Origin: Pigmentiphaga sp. H8
Lineage (GTDB): Bacteria; Pseudomonadota; Gammaproteobacteria; Burkholderiales; Burkholderiaceae_B
Assembly (NCBI RefSeq): GCF_003854895.1
Contig: NZ_CP033966.1
Coordinates: forward strand, 2,046,001 to 2,110,000
Reading direction: 5' to 3'
DNA length: 64,000 nucleotides
Shown: positions 9,041 to 18,297 of the stretch, piece after piece
Numbering within the stretch: the first letter of the stretch is position 1
How the letters are laid out: every line of letters starts with the position of its first letter
The notes under the pieces: model-generated
The model's database searches: none
Seen by the model: only the letters and a program-made list of their open reading frames with translations
Told to the model about the DNA's origin: nothing
Translations under genes and position numbers: made by a program

Positions 9041-10624
9041 GTGAGTGATCTGCTAGACCGCCGCCTGGCGTTGCTGGACCAGCCCGCGCATCGCGCCGTG
9101 CTGGCCCGCAGGCTTCATGGCATAGAACGAGAAAGCCTGCGCGTCGACCCCCGGGGACACCTGGCGATGACCCCGCATCCGGCCGCCCTGGGCGCCGCGC
9201 TGACGCACCCCAGCATTACCACGGACTATTCGGAAGCCCTGATCGAGCTGATCACGGGCACCCATGCCAGCCACGAGTCGCTGCTGGGCGAACTGCGCGA
9301 CATCCACCGTTTCGTCTATGGCGAGCTGGACGGCGAACTGCTGTGGAGCCAGTCCATGCCGTGCGGACTGCCGCCCGAGAAGGACATTCCCATCGCGTGG
9401 TTCGGGACGTCCAACATCGGCATGCTCAAGCACGTGTACCGGCGCGGCCTGGCCTATCGCTACGGCAAGGCCATGCAGTGCATCGCCGGCATCCACTTCA
9501 ATTTCTCGTTCTCAGAGGAACTCTGGCCGCTGCTGGCCGACGCCGGCGAACCCGCCGGCATCTCGGACAAGGACCGCCAGTCGGCCCGCTACGTCGGGCT
9601 GATACGCAACTTCAACCGCTACAGCTGGCTGCTGATGTACCTGTTTGGCGCCTCGCCCGCGCTGGCGGTCGATTTCCTGCAGGGCCGGCCGCACCGGCTC
9701 GAGCAACTGGACGCGCAGACGCTGTACCTGCCCCACGCCACCAGCCTGCGCATGAGCGACCTGGGCTACCAGAACAAGGCCCAGGCCGGCCTGAAGCCCT
9801 GCTACAACGACCTGTCGACCTATGTCGCGCGCCTGTACGAAGCGGTCAGCACGCCCTGGCCCGAGTACGAGAAGATCGGCACGGTGCGCGACGGCGAATG
9901 GGTGCAGCTGAACACCAACATCCTGCAGATCGAGAACGAATACTATTCGAGCATCCGGCCCAAGCGCGTCGCCCGCAGCGGCGAGCGGCCCCTGCGCGCG
10001 CTGGCCGAACGCGGCGTGCAGTACGTCGAGGTGCGCTGCATGGACATCGATCCGTTCCTGCCCGTGGGCATGGACGAAACGACCAGCCGCTTCCTGGATG
10101 CCTTCCTGCTGTATTGCACGCTGCAGGAAAGCCCGCTGTTCGGCGACGGCGGACATTGCCGGCTTAGCGCCAACAATTTCCTGACCGTGGTCAAGCAGGG
10201 CCGCCAGCCTGGCCTGACCCTGAACCGCGACGGCAAGGAAATCGGCCTGCGCGCATGGGCCGACGAACTGCTCGATCGCATCGCGGCCTGTGCCGACCTG
10301 CTCGATCGGGTCCATGGCGAAACCGGCTATGCCGCCTCGGTGGCGGCGCAGCGCGCCAAGGTCGAGGCGCCCGAACAAACGCCGTCGGCCCGCGTGCTCG
10401 AGGCCCTGCGTGCCAGCGGGATGACGTTCCAGGCCTTCATGCTGGAAACCAGCCGCCAGCATGCGGAGCACTTCCGCGCCCAGCCCTGCACCGGCGAGCA
10501 ACTGGCCGGTTTCCGCGCGCTGGCCGACCGCTCCCTGGCCGAGCAGCGCGAACTGGAACGCGTGCAGACCGGCGACTTCGGCGAATTCGTGGCGGCCTAC
10601 CAGGCCGGCCTGCTGGGCAAGTAG
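9041..10624 (+). CDS. gshA: glutamate-cysteine ligase
   Basis: A 527-residue class-1 (enterobacterial type) gamma-glutamylcysteine synthetase, the first enzyme of glutathione synthesis, joining Glu and Cys with ATP in the cytoplasm. Family features seen are HGIERESLRVDPRGHLA at the N-terminus, TDYSEALIELIT, GIHFNFSFSEELW, and VEVRCMDIDPF followed by GMDETTSRFLDAFLLYC. The length matches the family. The GTG at 9041 was chosen because AAGGAC lies 5 bases upstream and the protein then starts with the family-like VSDLLDRRLALL; the in-frame ATG at 8996 adds an unrelated lead. Confidence 0.95.
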   Translation: MSDLLDRRLALLDQPAHRAVLARRLHGIERESLRVDPRGHLAMTPHPAALGAALTHPSITTDYSEALIELITGTHASHESLLGELRDIHRFVYGELDGELLWSQSMPCGLPPEKDIPIAWFGTSNIGMLKHVYRRGLAYRYGKAMQCIAGIHFNFSFSEELWPLLADAGEPAGISDKDRQSARYVGLIRNFNRYSWLLMYLFGASPALAVDFLQGRPHRLEQLDAQTLYLPHATSLRMSDLGYQNKAQAGLKPCYNDLSTYVARLYEAVSTPWPEYEKIGTVRDGEWVQLNTNILQIENEYYSSIRPKRVARSGERPLRALAERGVQYVEVRCMDIDPFLPVGMDETTSRFLDAFLLYCTLQESPLFGDGGHCRLSANNFLTVVKQGRQPGLTLNRDGKEIGLRAWADELLDRIAACADLLDRVHGETGYAASVAAQRAKVEAPEQTPSARVLEALRASGMTFQAFMLETSRQHAEHFRAQPCTGEQLAGFRALADRSLAEQRELERVQTGDFGEFVAAYQAGLLGK

Positions 10625-10688
10625 GCCGGGGCCGGCCCGGTTTGGTGGTAGGCTTGACGACGGTTTTTCCTCGCCAGGCCGCGTTTCC

Positions 10689-12353
10689 ATGCAAATCGTC
10701 TTCACCGTACTGATGCTGCTGCTGGCAGTGGCGATGTCGGGGGTGGTGTCCAGGCTTTCTCCGATACGGTTGCCGCTGCCCCTGTTCCAGATCGCCATCG
10801 GCGCGCTGTTGGCGGCGCCGGCCTTCGGTCTGAAGGTGAGGTTCGATCCCGAGCTGTTCCTGCTGCTGTTCATCCCGCCGCTGCTGTTCGTCGATGGCTG
10901 GCGCATTCCCAAGCGCCAGCTGTACCAGTTGCGGGGCCCCATTCTCGCCCTGGCGCTGGGCCTGGTGATCTTCACCGTGGTCGGCGTGGGCTACTTCATC
11001 CACTGGCTGATACCCGCGATCTCGCTACCCGTGGCCTTCGCGCTGGGCGCGGTGTTGTCCCCCACCGACGCGGTGGCGGTATCGGCCATCGTCGGCAAGA
11101 ACAGGCTTCCCACCAAGCTGCAGCACGTGCTGGAAGGCGAAAGCCTGATGAACGATGCCTCGGGCCTGGTGGCCTTCAAGTTCGCGATCGCGGCGATCCT
11201 GACCGGCTCGTTTTCGCTGTGGCAGGCCAGCCTGAGTTTTCTCGTCATCGCCCTGGGCGGCCTGGCCGTGGGCGGCGCCCTGGCATGGCTGCTGAGCCTG
11301 GGCCGCAGGATGGTGGCGCGCTGGACCGACGACGAGCCGGCCATCCAGGTCGTGCTGCTGATGTTGACGCCGTTCGCGGCCTACCTGGTGGCCGAGCATT
11401 TCGGCGTGTCCGGCATCCTGTCCGCCGTCGCGGCGGGCATCGCCATGACCTATACCGAATCCGGGCAGGGGTCGTCGGCCATGCGGCTGCAAAGCAACAG
11501 CGTCTGGTCCATGCTGGAATTCGTGTTCAACGGCATGACCTTCATCCTGTTGGGGCTGCAACTGCCCAGCGTCATCGGGCTGGCGCACGCCGACGCGAGA
11601 GAGGCGGGCAACGTGCCGGTCTGGCACCTGTTCGCCTATGTGGTGGCGATCACGGTGGCGCTGATCGCGCTGCGTTTCCTGTGGGTGTGGGTCACCTACC
11701 ATCTGAAGAGCTTTCGCATGCTGTTGCAGGGCTCGCCGGTGCGCCGGGTCAACGCCTGGGTGATCCTGACGACATCGCTGTCCGGGGTGCGCGGCTCGAT
11801 CACGATGGCGGGCGTGCTGACGGTGCCGCTGGAAATCTCCGCCGGCGTGCCGTTTCCCGGCCGCGACCTGCTGATCTTCCTGGCGACGGGCGTGATCCTG
11901 TGCTCGCTGCTGCTGGGCAGTTCCTTGCTGCCGCTGGTGCTGCCCAGGGTTCCGACACCGGTCGAGACCATGAAGGAAAAGGAAGAACGCGAAGCGCGGC
12001 TGCACCTGGCGCAGGCCGCGCAAACCGGCCTGGAGCAGGCACAGGTCCGCATGGACAGGGAACTGACCGACGACGACGCGAAGGCCATGCTGGCCGACAT
12101 CGCCGCCATGCTGGCCCAGATCTACCGCAACCGCATCGATGCCGAGAGCGACACGGCCGAGATCGCGCTGCGGGCCAACCAGCATCGCAATTTCGAACGC
12201 GACCTGCGCATGGCCGCGATCTACGCCCAGCGCACCGAGCTGTACCGGCTGCGCGATGCGCGCCTGATCGACGACGACGTGTTCGCCGTGCTGCTGCGCG
12301 ACGTGGACATGGCCGAGAACTGGCTGTCCGGGACGCTGGTCAGCAAGCACTGA
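10689..12353 (+). CDS. CPA1-family cation:proton antiporter
   Basis: A 554-residue inner-membrane protein. The first ~430 residues form about 12 membrane helices of the Na+/H+ exchanger fold, with the ion-binding motif LSPTDAVAVSAI (about residue 125) and ESLMNDASGLVAF (about 152). A ~120-residue charged cytoplasmic tail rich in heptad-like Glu, Arg and Leu follows. The fold exchanges protons for Na+ or K+. The organisation resembles YjcE-type Na+/H+ exchangers; I would not assign a cation. It starts 64 bp after gshA, and the reading frame upstream of the ATG at 10689 runs back through gshA. Confidence 0.88.
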   Translation: MQIVFTVLMLLLAVAMSGVVSRLSPIRLPLPLFQIAIGALLAAPAFGLKVRFDPELFLLLFIPPLLFVDGWRIPKRQLYQLRGPILALALGLVIFTVVGVGYFIHWLIPAISLPVAFALGAVLSPTDAVAVSAIVGKNRLPTKLQHVLEGESLMNDASGLVAFKFAIAAILTGSFSLWQASLSFLVIALGGLAVGGALAWLLSLGRRMVARWTDDEPAIQVVLLMLTPFAAYLVAEHFGVSGILSAVAAGIAMTYTESGQGSSAMRLQSNSVWSMLEFVFNGMTFILLGLQLPSVIGLAHADAREAGNVPVWHLFAYVVAITVALIALRFLWVWVTYHLKSFRMLLQGSPVRRVNAWVILTTSLSGVRGSITMAGVLTVPLEISAGVPFPGRDLLIFLATGVILCSLLLGSSLLPLVLPRVPTPVETMKEKEEREARLHLAQAAQTGLEQAQVRMDRELTDDDAKAMLADIAAMLAQIYRNRIDAESDTAEIALRANQHRNFERDLRMAAIYAQRTELYRLRDARLIDDDVFAVLLRDVDMAENWLSGTLVSKH

Positions 12354-12366
12354 GCGGCGGCAGGCC

Positions 12367-13806
12367 CTACAGCATCGGCGAAAACAGCCGCGCCGACGCG
12401 TCGAACAGGCGGCGGACGAAGGGCGATGGCCTGTCCTTGGGGACACGGGCCGCGTGGCGCAGGTCGAGTTCGAACTGCCGGCCCAGCTGGCGGGCCATGT
12501 CCTCGCCGTAGACCAGGGCGGTGACCTCGAAATTGAGTTCGAAGCTGCGGTTGTCGAAGTTGGCCGTGCCGATGAACGAATAGGTATCGTCCACCACCAG
12601 GGTCTTGGAATGCAGCATCCGGTCCCGGTATTCCCATACCTTGACGCCTGCTTCCAGCAATTCGTCGAAATACGAACGCGAGGCCGCGGTCACCACTAGC
12701 GAGTCGCTGCGCCGGGGGACCAGCAGGCGCACGTCCAGGCCCTTGTGCGCGGCGTTCGTCAGGCTTAGCAGCGCCGCTTCACTGGGAACGAAGTAGGCCG
12801 TGGTCAGCCACACGCGTTCGGTTGCCGCGTTGATGGCGGCGACCAGCGCGCGGTGGATGGATTGGCGGGGGTCCATGGGGCCGGACGTCAGGATCTGCAA
12901 CTGATGCGGTCCTCCCGGCACCTCGGGCAGCAGCGCGTCAAGCTCACAGTCGTCGGCGCGCTGGCCGGTGGTGTAGGCCCAGTCCTCCAGGAATACCATC
13001 TGCAGCCAGCGCACGGCTCCGCCTTCCACACGCAGGTGCACGTCATGATAGGCGTCCGGGCGCACGCGTTCGTCCTCGTCGTCCGTCACGTTCAGTCCGC
13101 CGGTGAAGCCGACCTTGCCGTCGCAGATCAGGATCTTGCGATGATTGCGATAGTTGGTGACGGGCCGCCAGCGGCGGCCGATGCGGACGTCGTGGAAAAA
13201 ACCGACCTGGGCGCCGGCCTCGCGCAGCGGCGCCAGGAAGCGCCGTCCCAGGCGCTCGGAGCCGAGCGCGTCGACCAGCAGGCGCACCGTCACGCCCTGG
13301 CGCGCCTTCTCGATCAGCAGGTCGCGTATCGCGGTGCCGATGCGGTCGGGCTTGAAGATGTAGAACTCGAGGTGGACATGGTGGCGCGCTTCGGTGATGG
13401 CCTCCATGAAGGCGCCGTAGGTCTGTCCGCCTCCCACCAGCAGTTGCACGTCGGTGGCCGAGGACAAGGGGATGTCGCTGGTGGAGCGGGCCAGCGCCGC
13501 CATGCGGGCCACTGGCAGCGGTGTGTCGTGGTCATGTTCGCGCAGCAGCGCGCGCTCGGTCTGGCTGGCGATCAGCAGGCGGCTGCGCAGCCTTTTCAGG
13601 CGCCGCCGCTTCAGGCGCTGCGGACCGAAGAAGTAGTAGACGGCATAGCCCACGTAGGGCAGCAGCGCCAGCACCAGTATCCACAGCACGGTGGACAGCG
13701 GTGGACGTTTCTGCAGCACGATCCACACCGTGACGCTGGCGATGTACAGGGCCCAACCCACGGACCATGCATTGATCAGGTGATGGTGCAGGTCGGCTTG
13801 GGCCAT
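12367..13806 (-). CDS. cls: cardiolipin synthase
   Basis: A 479-residue phospholipase-D-superfamily enzyme that condenses two phosphatidylglycerols to cardiolipin at the inner membrane. Two N-terminal membrane helices (about residues 15-70, including VLWILVLALLPYVGYAVYYFF) precede the catalytic half. Two HKD signatures are seen: NHRKILICDGKVGFTGG (about 222) and LHSKTLVVDDTYSFIGTANFD (about 400, split at IGT in related proteins). It lies 10 bp after ribA on the same strand, so the two are probably co-transcribed, and it converges on the antiporter gene with a 13-bp gap. Confidence 0.93.
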   Translation of the reverse strand: MAQADLHHHLINAWSVGWALYIASVTVWIVLQKRPPLSTVLWILVLALLPYVGYAVYYFFGPQRLKRRRLKRLRSRLLIASQTERALLREHDHDTPLPVARMAALARSTSDIPLSSATDVQLLVGGGQTYGAFMEAITEARHHVHLEFYIFKPDRIGTAIRDLLIEKARQGVTVRLLVDALGSERLGRRFLAPLREAGAQVGFFHDVRIGRRWRPVTNYRNHRKILICDGKVGFTGGLNVTDDEDERVRPDAYHDVHLRVEGGAVRWLQMVFLEDWAYTTGQRADDCELDALLPEVPGGPHQLQILTSGPMDPRQSIHRALVAAINAATERVWLTTAYFVPSEAALLSLTNAAHKGLDVRLLVPRRSDSLVVTAASRSYFDELLEAGVKVWEYRDRMLHSKTLVVDDTYSFIGTANFDNRSFELNFEVTALVYGEDMARQLGRQFELDLRHAARVPKDRPSPFVRRLFDASARLFSPML

Positions 13807-13816
13807 GGCGCGAGGG

Positions 13817-14446
13817 CTACAGGGGGATGGTGTGCTGTTTGTGGCGCACCTTGGCTTCCAGGTAGCGGCGGTTGTTCGGGTTCAGGTAGACCCCGGTGGG
13901 AATGATGCTCTCGATGTCGATGCCGTGTTCTTCGAGCTGGCTGGCCTTGTCGGGATTGTTGGTCAGCAGCCGGATGCGCGCCACGCCAAGCGCCTGGAGC
14001 ATCTGCGCCGCGGGCTCGAAGCTGCGCGCGTCCTCGGGCAGGTTCAGGTGCCGGTTGGCCTCGAACGTGTCCAGGCCCTTCTTCTGCAGGGCGTAGGCCG
14101 ACAGCTTGGCATACAGCCCGATGCCGCGCCCCTCCTGCCGCAGGTACAGCAGGATCCCGCCCTCGCGCGAGAAGCACGACAGCGCCTCGTGCAACTGCGG
14201 GCCGCAATCGCACAGCTGCGATCCGAACACGTCGCCCGTCAGGCATTCCGAATGCACGCGCACCAGCGGCGGCATGCCGCCCGGCTTGAGCTGCGGGAAC
14301 ACGATGGCCACGTGTTCCTCCGTGATCCCGTTGAAAGTGATGAATTCCGGCGGAATCCCCCCCTCTTCAAGGGGAACGACAACCCGGTTCTTGATGGTCA
14401 CCATACCGTTACTGTATTCCATGACATGCGCCTTGCCCCGAGACAT
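13817..14446 (-). CDS. ribA: GTP cyclohydrolase II
   Basis: Cytoplasmic enzyme opening the GTP imidazole ring in the first step of riboflavin synthesis. The zinc-binding segment SECLTGDVFGSQLCDCGPQL holds the three cysteines, and RQEGRGIGLYAKLSAY is the substrate/catalytic signature. The start is uncertain. ATG 14446 gives 209 residues; ATG 14422 (MEYSNG, 201 residues) has AAGG about 9 bases upstream and is equally plausible. The longer frame to 14497 reads into a repeat element and is rejected. It is a stand-alone ribA; a separate ribB under an FMN riboswitch occurs 22 kb away. Confidence 0.93.
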   Translation of the reverse strand: MSRGKAHVMEYSNGMVTIKNRVVVPLEEGGIPPEFITFNGITEEHVAIVFPQLKPGGMPPLVRVHSECLTGDVFGSQLCDCGPQLHEALSCFSREGGILLYLRQEGRGIGLYAKLSAYALQKKGLDTFEANRHLNLPEDARSFEPAAQMLQALGVARIRLLTNNPDKASQLEEHGIDIESIIPTGVYLNPNNRRYLEAKVRHKQHTIPL

Positions 14447-14454
14447 CGTCCGAG

Positions 14455-14533
14455 GACCCAGGATGCGGTGGATCCGGCTTTGCCGGTCCACCCGCATCGC
14501 CCCCTGGGGGGCGCGCGTAAGCGCGTAGGGGGG
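14455..14533 (+). repeat. two-hairpin GC repeat, copy A
   Basis: Starts at GACCCAGGATGCGG and ends at GCGCGTAGGGGGG. It forms a first hairpin (ATGCGGTGGATCCGGC against GCCGGTCCACCCGCAT) and a second (GCCCCC-TG-GGGGGC). It fills the gap between the ribA start and the uppP stop, one base from that stop. Copies B and C are at 21092 and 23256. Confidence 0.85.
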
Positions 14534-14534
14534 A

Positions 14535-15347
14535 TCAGATGCTCATCCAGAGGATGATGATCGCTCCAAGGGCAATACGATACCAGCCGAACACGCGGTA
14601 CGAATGATTGGCGACGAAGCGCATCAACGCCCGCACCACCACCAGCGCGGCCGCGAAGGCCGCCAGGAAGCCGATGCCGATGGCGGTGACGTCGTTGCTG
14701 GTCAGCGATTCGTGGTTCTTCCAGGCGTCGAAGACCGAGGCGGCCAGCATCGTGGGCATGGCCAGGAAGAACGAGAACTCGGTGGCGGTGGTGCGCTTGA
14801 GGCCGGCGGCCATGCCGCCGATGATGGTGGCGCCCGAGCGCGAAGTGCCGGGGATCATGGCCAGGCATTGGGCCAGGCCCACCATCAGCGCCTGGAATCC
14901 GGTGATCTCGCTGATGTTCTGGGTCTTGACCTCGCCCTGGGGCTTGCGCTCGACGAACAGGATGATGAAGCCGCCGATGATCAGGGTCGTCGCGACCACC
15001 CCGGGGGTGAACAGCACCGTCTTGATCTCTTTCAGAAAGGTCACGCCGATGATGGCGGCGGGCAGGAAGGCGATGATGATGTTGCGGGCGAACTTCAGCG
15101 AGAACTTGTCGCCGGTCAGGATGCCGGCCAGGATGTGGGCGACCTTCTCGCGGAAGATCCAGATGACCGCCAGAATGGCGCCGAACTGGATGACGACTTC
15201 GAATACCTTGGCATCTCCGGAGAAGAAATGGATCCAGTCTCCCACCAGGATCAGGTGGCCGGTGCTGGAGACCGGCAGGAACTCGGTCAGGCCCTCGATG
15301 ATGCCGAGGAAGAAAGCTTTGATCAGGTACAGCGTGTTTTCGGTCAT
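14535..15347 (-). CDS. uppP: undecaprenyl-diphosphatase
   Basis: A 270-residue inner-membrane phosphatase (BacA family) that recycles undecaprenyl pyrophosphate, the lipid carrier for peptidoglycan and other envelope polymers; overexpression gives bacitracin resistance. Both family signatures are present: EGLTEFLPVSSTGHLIL (residues 18-34) and PGTSRSGATIIGG (about 165). About seven to eight hydrophobic segments are seen, ending in GWYRIALGAIIILWMSI. The ATG at 15347 gives the family-typical start MTENTLYLIKAFFLG. It lies downstream of suhB on the same strand. Confidence 0.95.
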   Translation of the reverse strand: MTENTLYLIKAFFLGIIEGLTEFLPVSSTGHLILVGDWIHFFSGDAKVFEVVIQFGAILAVIWIFREKVAHILAGILTGDKFSLKFARNIIIAFLPAAIIGVTFLKEIKTVLFTPGVVATTLIIGGFIILFVERKPQGEVKTQNISEITGFQALMVGLAQCLAMIPGTSRSGATIIGGMAAGLKRTTATEFSFFLAMPTMLAASVFDAWKNHESLTSNDVTAIGIGFLAAFAAALVVVRALMRFVANHSYRVFGWYRIALGAIIILWMSI

Positions 15348-15492
15348 GAGTGTCGGCGTCCGCGGGCGGACGAGATGGATGGGCGCGGGTGGCGGCTGGG
15401 GAGCCGGGAACGGCCGGGGCCGGTCCGGCGGGGCCCCCGCGAGGCCGGTGCCATTGTAGAACCGGCGGCGGGATGGCCAGGCGGGAGGTGTT

Positions 15493-16308
15493 TCAGCCCC
15501 TTGCTTCCTTGAGCGGTTCCAGCAGGGACAGGAGCTGGGGGAAGACCTTGGGCGTGGCGGCGGCGACCTCGCCGCTCTGCATCCAGCCCTGTTCGCCGTC
15601 GAAATCGCCGATCAGGCCGCCCGCTTCGAGGATCAGCAGGCTGCCCGCGGCCAGGTCCCAGGGCTTCAGGCCGCAGCCGTAGTAGCCGTCGAGCCGGCCG
15701 GCGGCGACGTTGGCCAGGTCCAGCACCGACGACCCCTGGCGGCGCACGCCCGAGGTGGTGGCCGAGATCTGGCCGAAGGTCTTGGTCCACAGGGCCAGCC
15801 GCTTGCCGCTGGGGTCCGGGGCGAAGCTCGTGCCGATCAGGGTCTCGGGCATGCGCGTGCGGCGCGAGACGCGGATGCGCCGGTCGTTCAGGAAGGCCCC
15901 GGCGCCGCGGGTGGCGGTGAACAGCTCGTTGCGCGACGGATCGAAGATGCAGGCCTGGGTGACCTGGCCGCGCTGCATCAGCGCGATCGAGACCGCGTAG
16001 ACCGGCATGCCATGGATGAAGTTGGTCGTGCCGTCCAGCGGATCGATGATCCAGAGGTTTTCCTGCTGGCCGTTGGCATCGGCGGCGCCCAGGGCTTCGC
16101 CGGACTCTTCGGCTAGAATTCCGTGGTCGGGGTAGGCCGTCTTCAAAATCTCAACAATGGCCGCTTCCGCAGCTTTGTCGACTTCGGTGACGAAATCGCC
16201 CGGTCCCTTCTGAGACACCTTGACCAGATCCAGGTCCAGGCTGGCGCGATTGATGATGGCGCCGGCGCGCCTGGCCGCCTTGACGGCGGTGTTGAGCATG
16301 GGATGCAT
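15493..16308 (-). CDS. suhB: inositol-1-monophosphatase / Nus factor SuhB
   Basis: A 271-residue member of the Mg-dependent inositol monophosphatase family. Metal and substrate motifs: GDFVTEVDKAAE (about residue 40), AEESGE (about 67), WIIDPLDGTTNFIHG (about 86-100) and KPWDLAAGSLLILEAGG (about 218). E. coli SuhB also acts in the rRNA antitermination complex. The start MHPMLNTAVKAARRAG at 16308 matches the conserved SuhB N-terminus and excludes the much longer upstream frame. It is divergent from trmJ with a 54-bp gap. Confidence 0.94.
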   Translation of the reverse strand: MHPMLNTAVKAARRAGAIINRASLDLDLVKVSQKGPGDFVTEVDKAAEAAIVEILKTAYPDHGILAEESGEALGAADANGQQENLWIIDPLDGTTNFIHGMPVYAVSIALMQRGQVTQACIFDPSRNELFTATRGAGAFLNDRRIRVSRRTRMPETLIGTSFAPDPSGKRLALWTKTFGQISATTSGVRRQGSSVLDLANVAAGRLDGYYGCGLKPWDLAAGSLLILEAGGLIGDFDGEQGWMQSGEVAAATPKVFPQLLSLLEPLKEARG

Positions 16309-16362
16309 AAGAGAGCCGATAAGGGCTGGGAATTGGTGAAACCCCTCTAGTTTAAAGGACAC

Positions 16363-17133
16363 ATGCTTTCCCGAGTCAGTTTCGTCATGGTCGAACCCAG
16401 CCACCCCGGAAATGTGGGGTCCGCGGCACGGGCGATCAAGACCATGGGGTTCGCCCGCCTGGTGCTGGTCAACCCGAGAATTCCCGATACGCCGGCCCAT
16501 CCGGACGCGATCGCGCTGGCCAGCGGCGCCATCGACGTGCTGGCGGCCGCGCGCGTCTGCGGCACCCTGGAGGAGGCCCTGGCCCCCGTGACCATGGCGT
16601 TCGCGATGACCGCCCGCCACCGCGACCTCGGTCCGCCGGCCTGCGACATGCGCCAGGCCGCCGAGCTGGTGCGCGAGCACCTGGCCGGCAGCCCGGACGG
16701 GCAGGGCGAGGTCCAGGCGGCGGTCGTCCTGGGCACCGAGCGCTCGGGCCTGACCAACGAGCAGGTCGGCATGTGCCACCGGATCTGCCATATCCCGGCC
16801 AATCCCGAATATTCGTCGCTGAATGTGGCGCAGGCGCTGCAACTGGCCGCCTACGAGCTGCGCTACGCGCTGCTGGGGGCCGAGGCGCTGGCGGTGGCCG
16901 GCCCGCGTGCCGAGCCGGCCTCGGGCGAGGCGGTCGAGGCGCTGCTGGCCCACTGGGAGCAGGCGCTGATCGCGGTTGGCTACCTGGATCCCAGGCATCC
17001 CAAGAAGCTGATGCCGCGTATGCGTCACCTTTTCGCCCGCTCCGGCCTGAGCCGCGAGGAAACCGACCTGTTGCGGGGGGTATGCACCGCAATGATCGCG
17101 CAATCCCGAAAGATTTCCCATGGCAGTTCTTAA
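16363..17133 (+). CDS. trmJ: tRNA (cytidine/uridine-2'-O-)-methyltransferase TrmJ
   Basis: A 256-residue SPOUT methyltransferase that 2'-O-methylates position 32 of some tRNAs. SPOUT features: VEPSHPGNVGSAARAIKTMGF at the N-terminus (in pieces, N-G-S-A-A-R-A), the SAM-binding knot VVLGTERSGLTNEQ (about residue 127) and IPANPEYSSLNVAQALQ (about 146). A C-terminal helical extension of about 90 residues is typical of TrmJ. AAAGGA lies 4-9 bases before the ATG. Its 3' end overlaps the following prpF-like gene by 14 bp, so the two are probably co-transcribed. Confidence 0.93.
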   Translation: MLSRVSFVMVEPSHPGNVGSAARAIKTMGFARLVLVNPRIPDTPAHPDAIALASGAIDVLAAARVCGTLEEALAPVTMAFAMTARHRDLGPPACDMRQAAELVREHLAGSPDGQGEVQAAVVLGTERSGLTNEQVGMCHRICHIPANPEYSSLNVAQALQLAAYELRYALLGAEALAVAGPRAEPASGEAVEALLAHWEQALIAVGYLDPRHPKKLMPRMRHLFARSGLSREETDLLRGVCTAMIAQSRKISHGSS

Positions 17134-18268
17134 GATTCCCGCCGCCTATATGCGTGGGGGAACCAGCAAGGGCGTGTTCTTCAATGCCCGGGACCTGCCC
17201 CGCGACCCCGAGCAGCGCGACCGCGTGCTGCTGCGGGTGCTGGGCAGCCCCGATCCGTATTCCCGCCAGACCGACGGCATGGGCGGAGCCAGTCCGTCCA
17301 CCAGCAAGGTCGTGGTGGTGGATGCCTCCAGCCGCGACGATTGCGACGTGGAATACCGCTGCGGGCAGGTCGCCATCGACCGTCCGGTCATCGACTGGTC
17401 CACCAACGGCGGCAGCCTGGCGGTGGCCGTGGGGCCGTATGCCATCCAGCAGGGGCTGGTGCCGGCCCGCGAGGGCACGACGGTGGTGCGCATCTGGCAG
17501 CCGCATCCCGGGCGGTGGCTGGCGGCCCATGTCGAGGTCCGCGGCGGGGAAGTGCTGGAAGACGGCATTTTCACCGAGGACGGCGTGCCGTTTCCCGCCG
17601 CCGAGGTGCGGCTGGACTTCCTCGACGATGGCGCTGCCAGCCTGCTCCCCACGGGGCGGGTGCAGGACGTGCTGGACGTCGAGGGCATGGCGCCGTTGCC
17701 GGTCAGCCTGGTCCGGACCGACGAGGCGGCCATTTTCGCGCGCGCCTCGGACCTCGGGCTCCATGGCCGCGAGAAGCCCGACACCTTCAATCGCGACGCC
17801 AAGACGCTGGCCCGGCTCGAGTCTGTGCGGATCGCGGGGGCGGTGGCCATGGGTCTGATGTCCCGCGCACGCGCCGAGAAACCGGGCGCGGCGCTGCCCA
17901 GACTGGTCTGGGTGGCGCCGCCCATGTCGTACAAGAGCGCGGGAGGCGGCGATGTGTCGCGCGACAGCATCGACGTGCTGGCGCGGAGCATCGCGGAAGG
18001 GCGCATGCAGCGCGGCTTCGGGACCCGCAGCGCGATTTCGCTGGCGGTGGCGGCGGCCGTGCCCGGATCGGTGGTATCGCAGGTGGCGCGTACGCTGCCC
18101 GGCGTGGCGACCCGGATCGGCCATGCCAGCGGCGTGCAGGCCGCCTGGGCGACCGTGGTCAGCAACGGGAACGGCTGGGGACTGGAGCGGGCCACCGTGT
18201 CCCGCACGGCACGCTGCCTGATGAGCGGCTGGGTGCACGTACCCGCCGGCCCGGGCCGCCTGTTCTAA
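17120..18268 (+). CDS. PrpF/GalD-family isomerase (DUF453)
   Basis: A 382-residue member of the PrpF family (diaminopimelate-epimerase-like fold). PrpF isomerises 2-methylaconitate in the methylcitrate cycle and GalD tautomerises 4-oxalomesaconate. Family features are MRGGTSKGVFF at the N-terminus, DGMGGASPSTSKVVVV, and the C-terminal GHASGVQAAWATVVSNGNG. No acnD, prpC or gallate genes are adjacent, so the substrate is open; the name PrpF would be a family call only. It overlaps trmJ by 14 bp, so translation may be coupled. Confidence 0.8.
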   Translation: MAVLKIPAAYMRGGTSKGVFFNARDLPRDPEQRDRVLLRVLGSPDPYSRQTDGMGGASPSTSKVVVVDASSRDDCDVEYRCGQVAIDRPVIDWSTNGGSLAVAVGPYAIQQGLVPAREGTTVVRIWQPHPGRWLAAHVEVRGGEVLEDGIFTEDGVPFPAAEVRLDFLDDGAASLLPTGRVQDVLDVEGMAPLPVSLVRTDEAAIFARASDLGLHGREKPDTFNRDAKTLARLESVRIAGAVAMGLMSRARAEKPGAALPRLVWVAPPMSYKSAGGGDVSRDSIDVLARSIAEGRMQRGFGTRSAISLAVAAAVPGSVVSQVARTLPGVATRIGHASGVQAAWATVVSNGNGWGLERATVSRTARCLMSGWVHVPAGPGRLF

Positions 18269-18297
18269 GGTCCGAGGCGCAGGCGCGCGCTCCGGTT

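Noticed and set aside
17120..18268. Methylcitrate-cycle operon based on the prpF-like gene
   Set aside because: No prpB, prpC or acnD gene lies within the window, so only the family assignment is kept.
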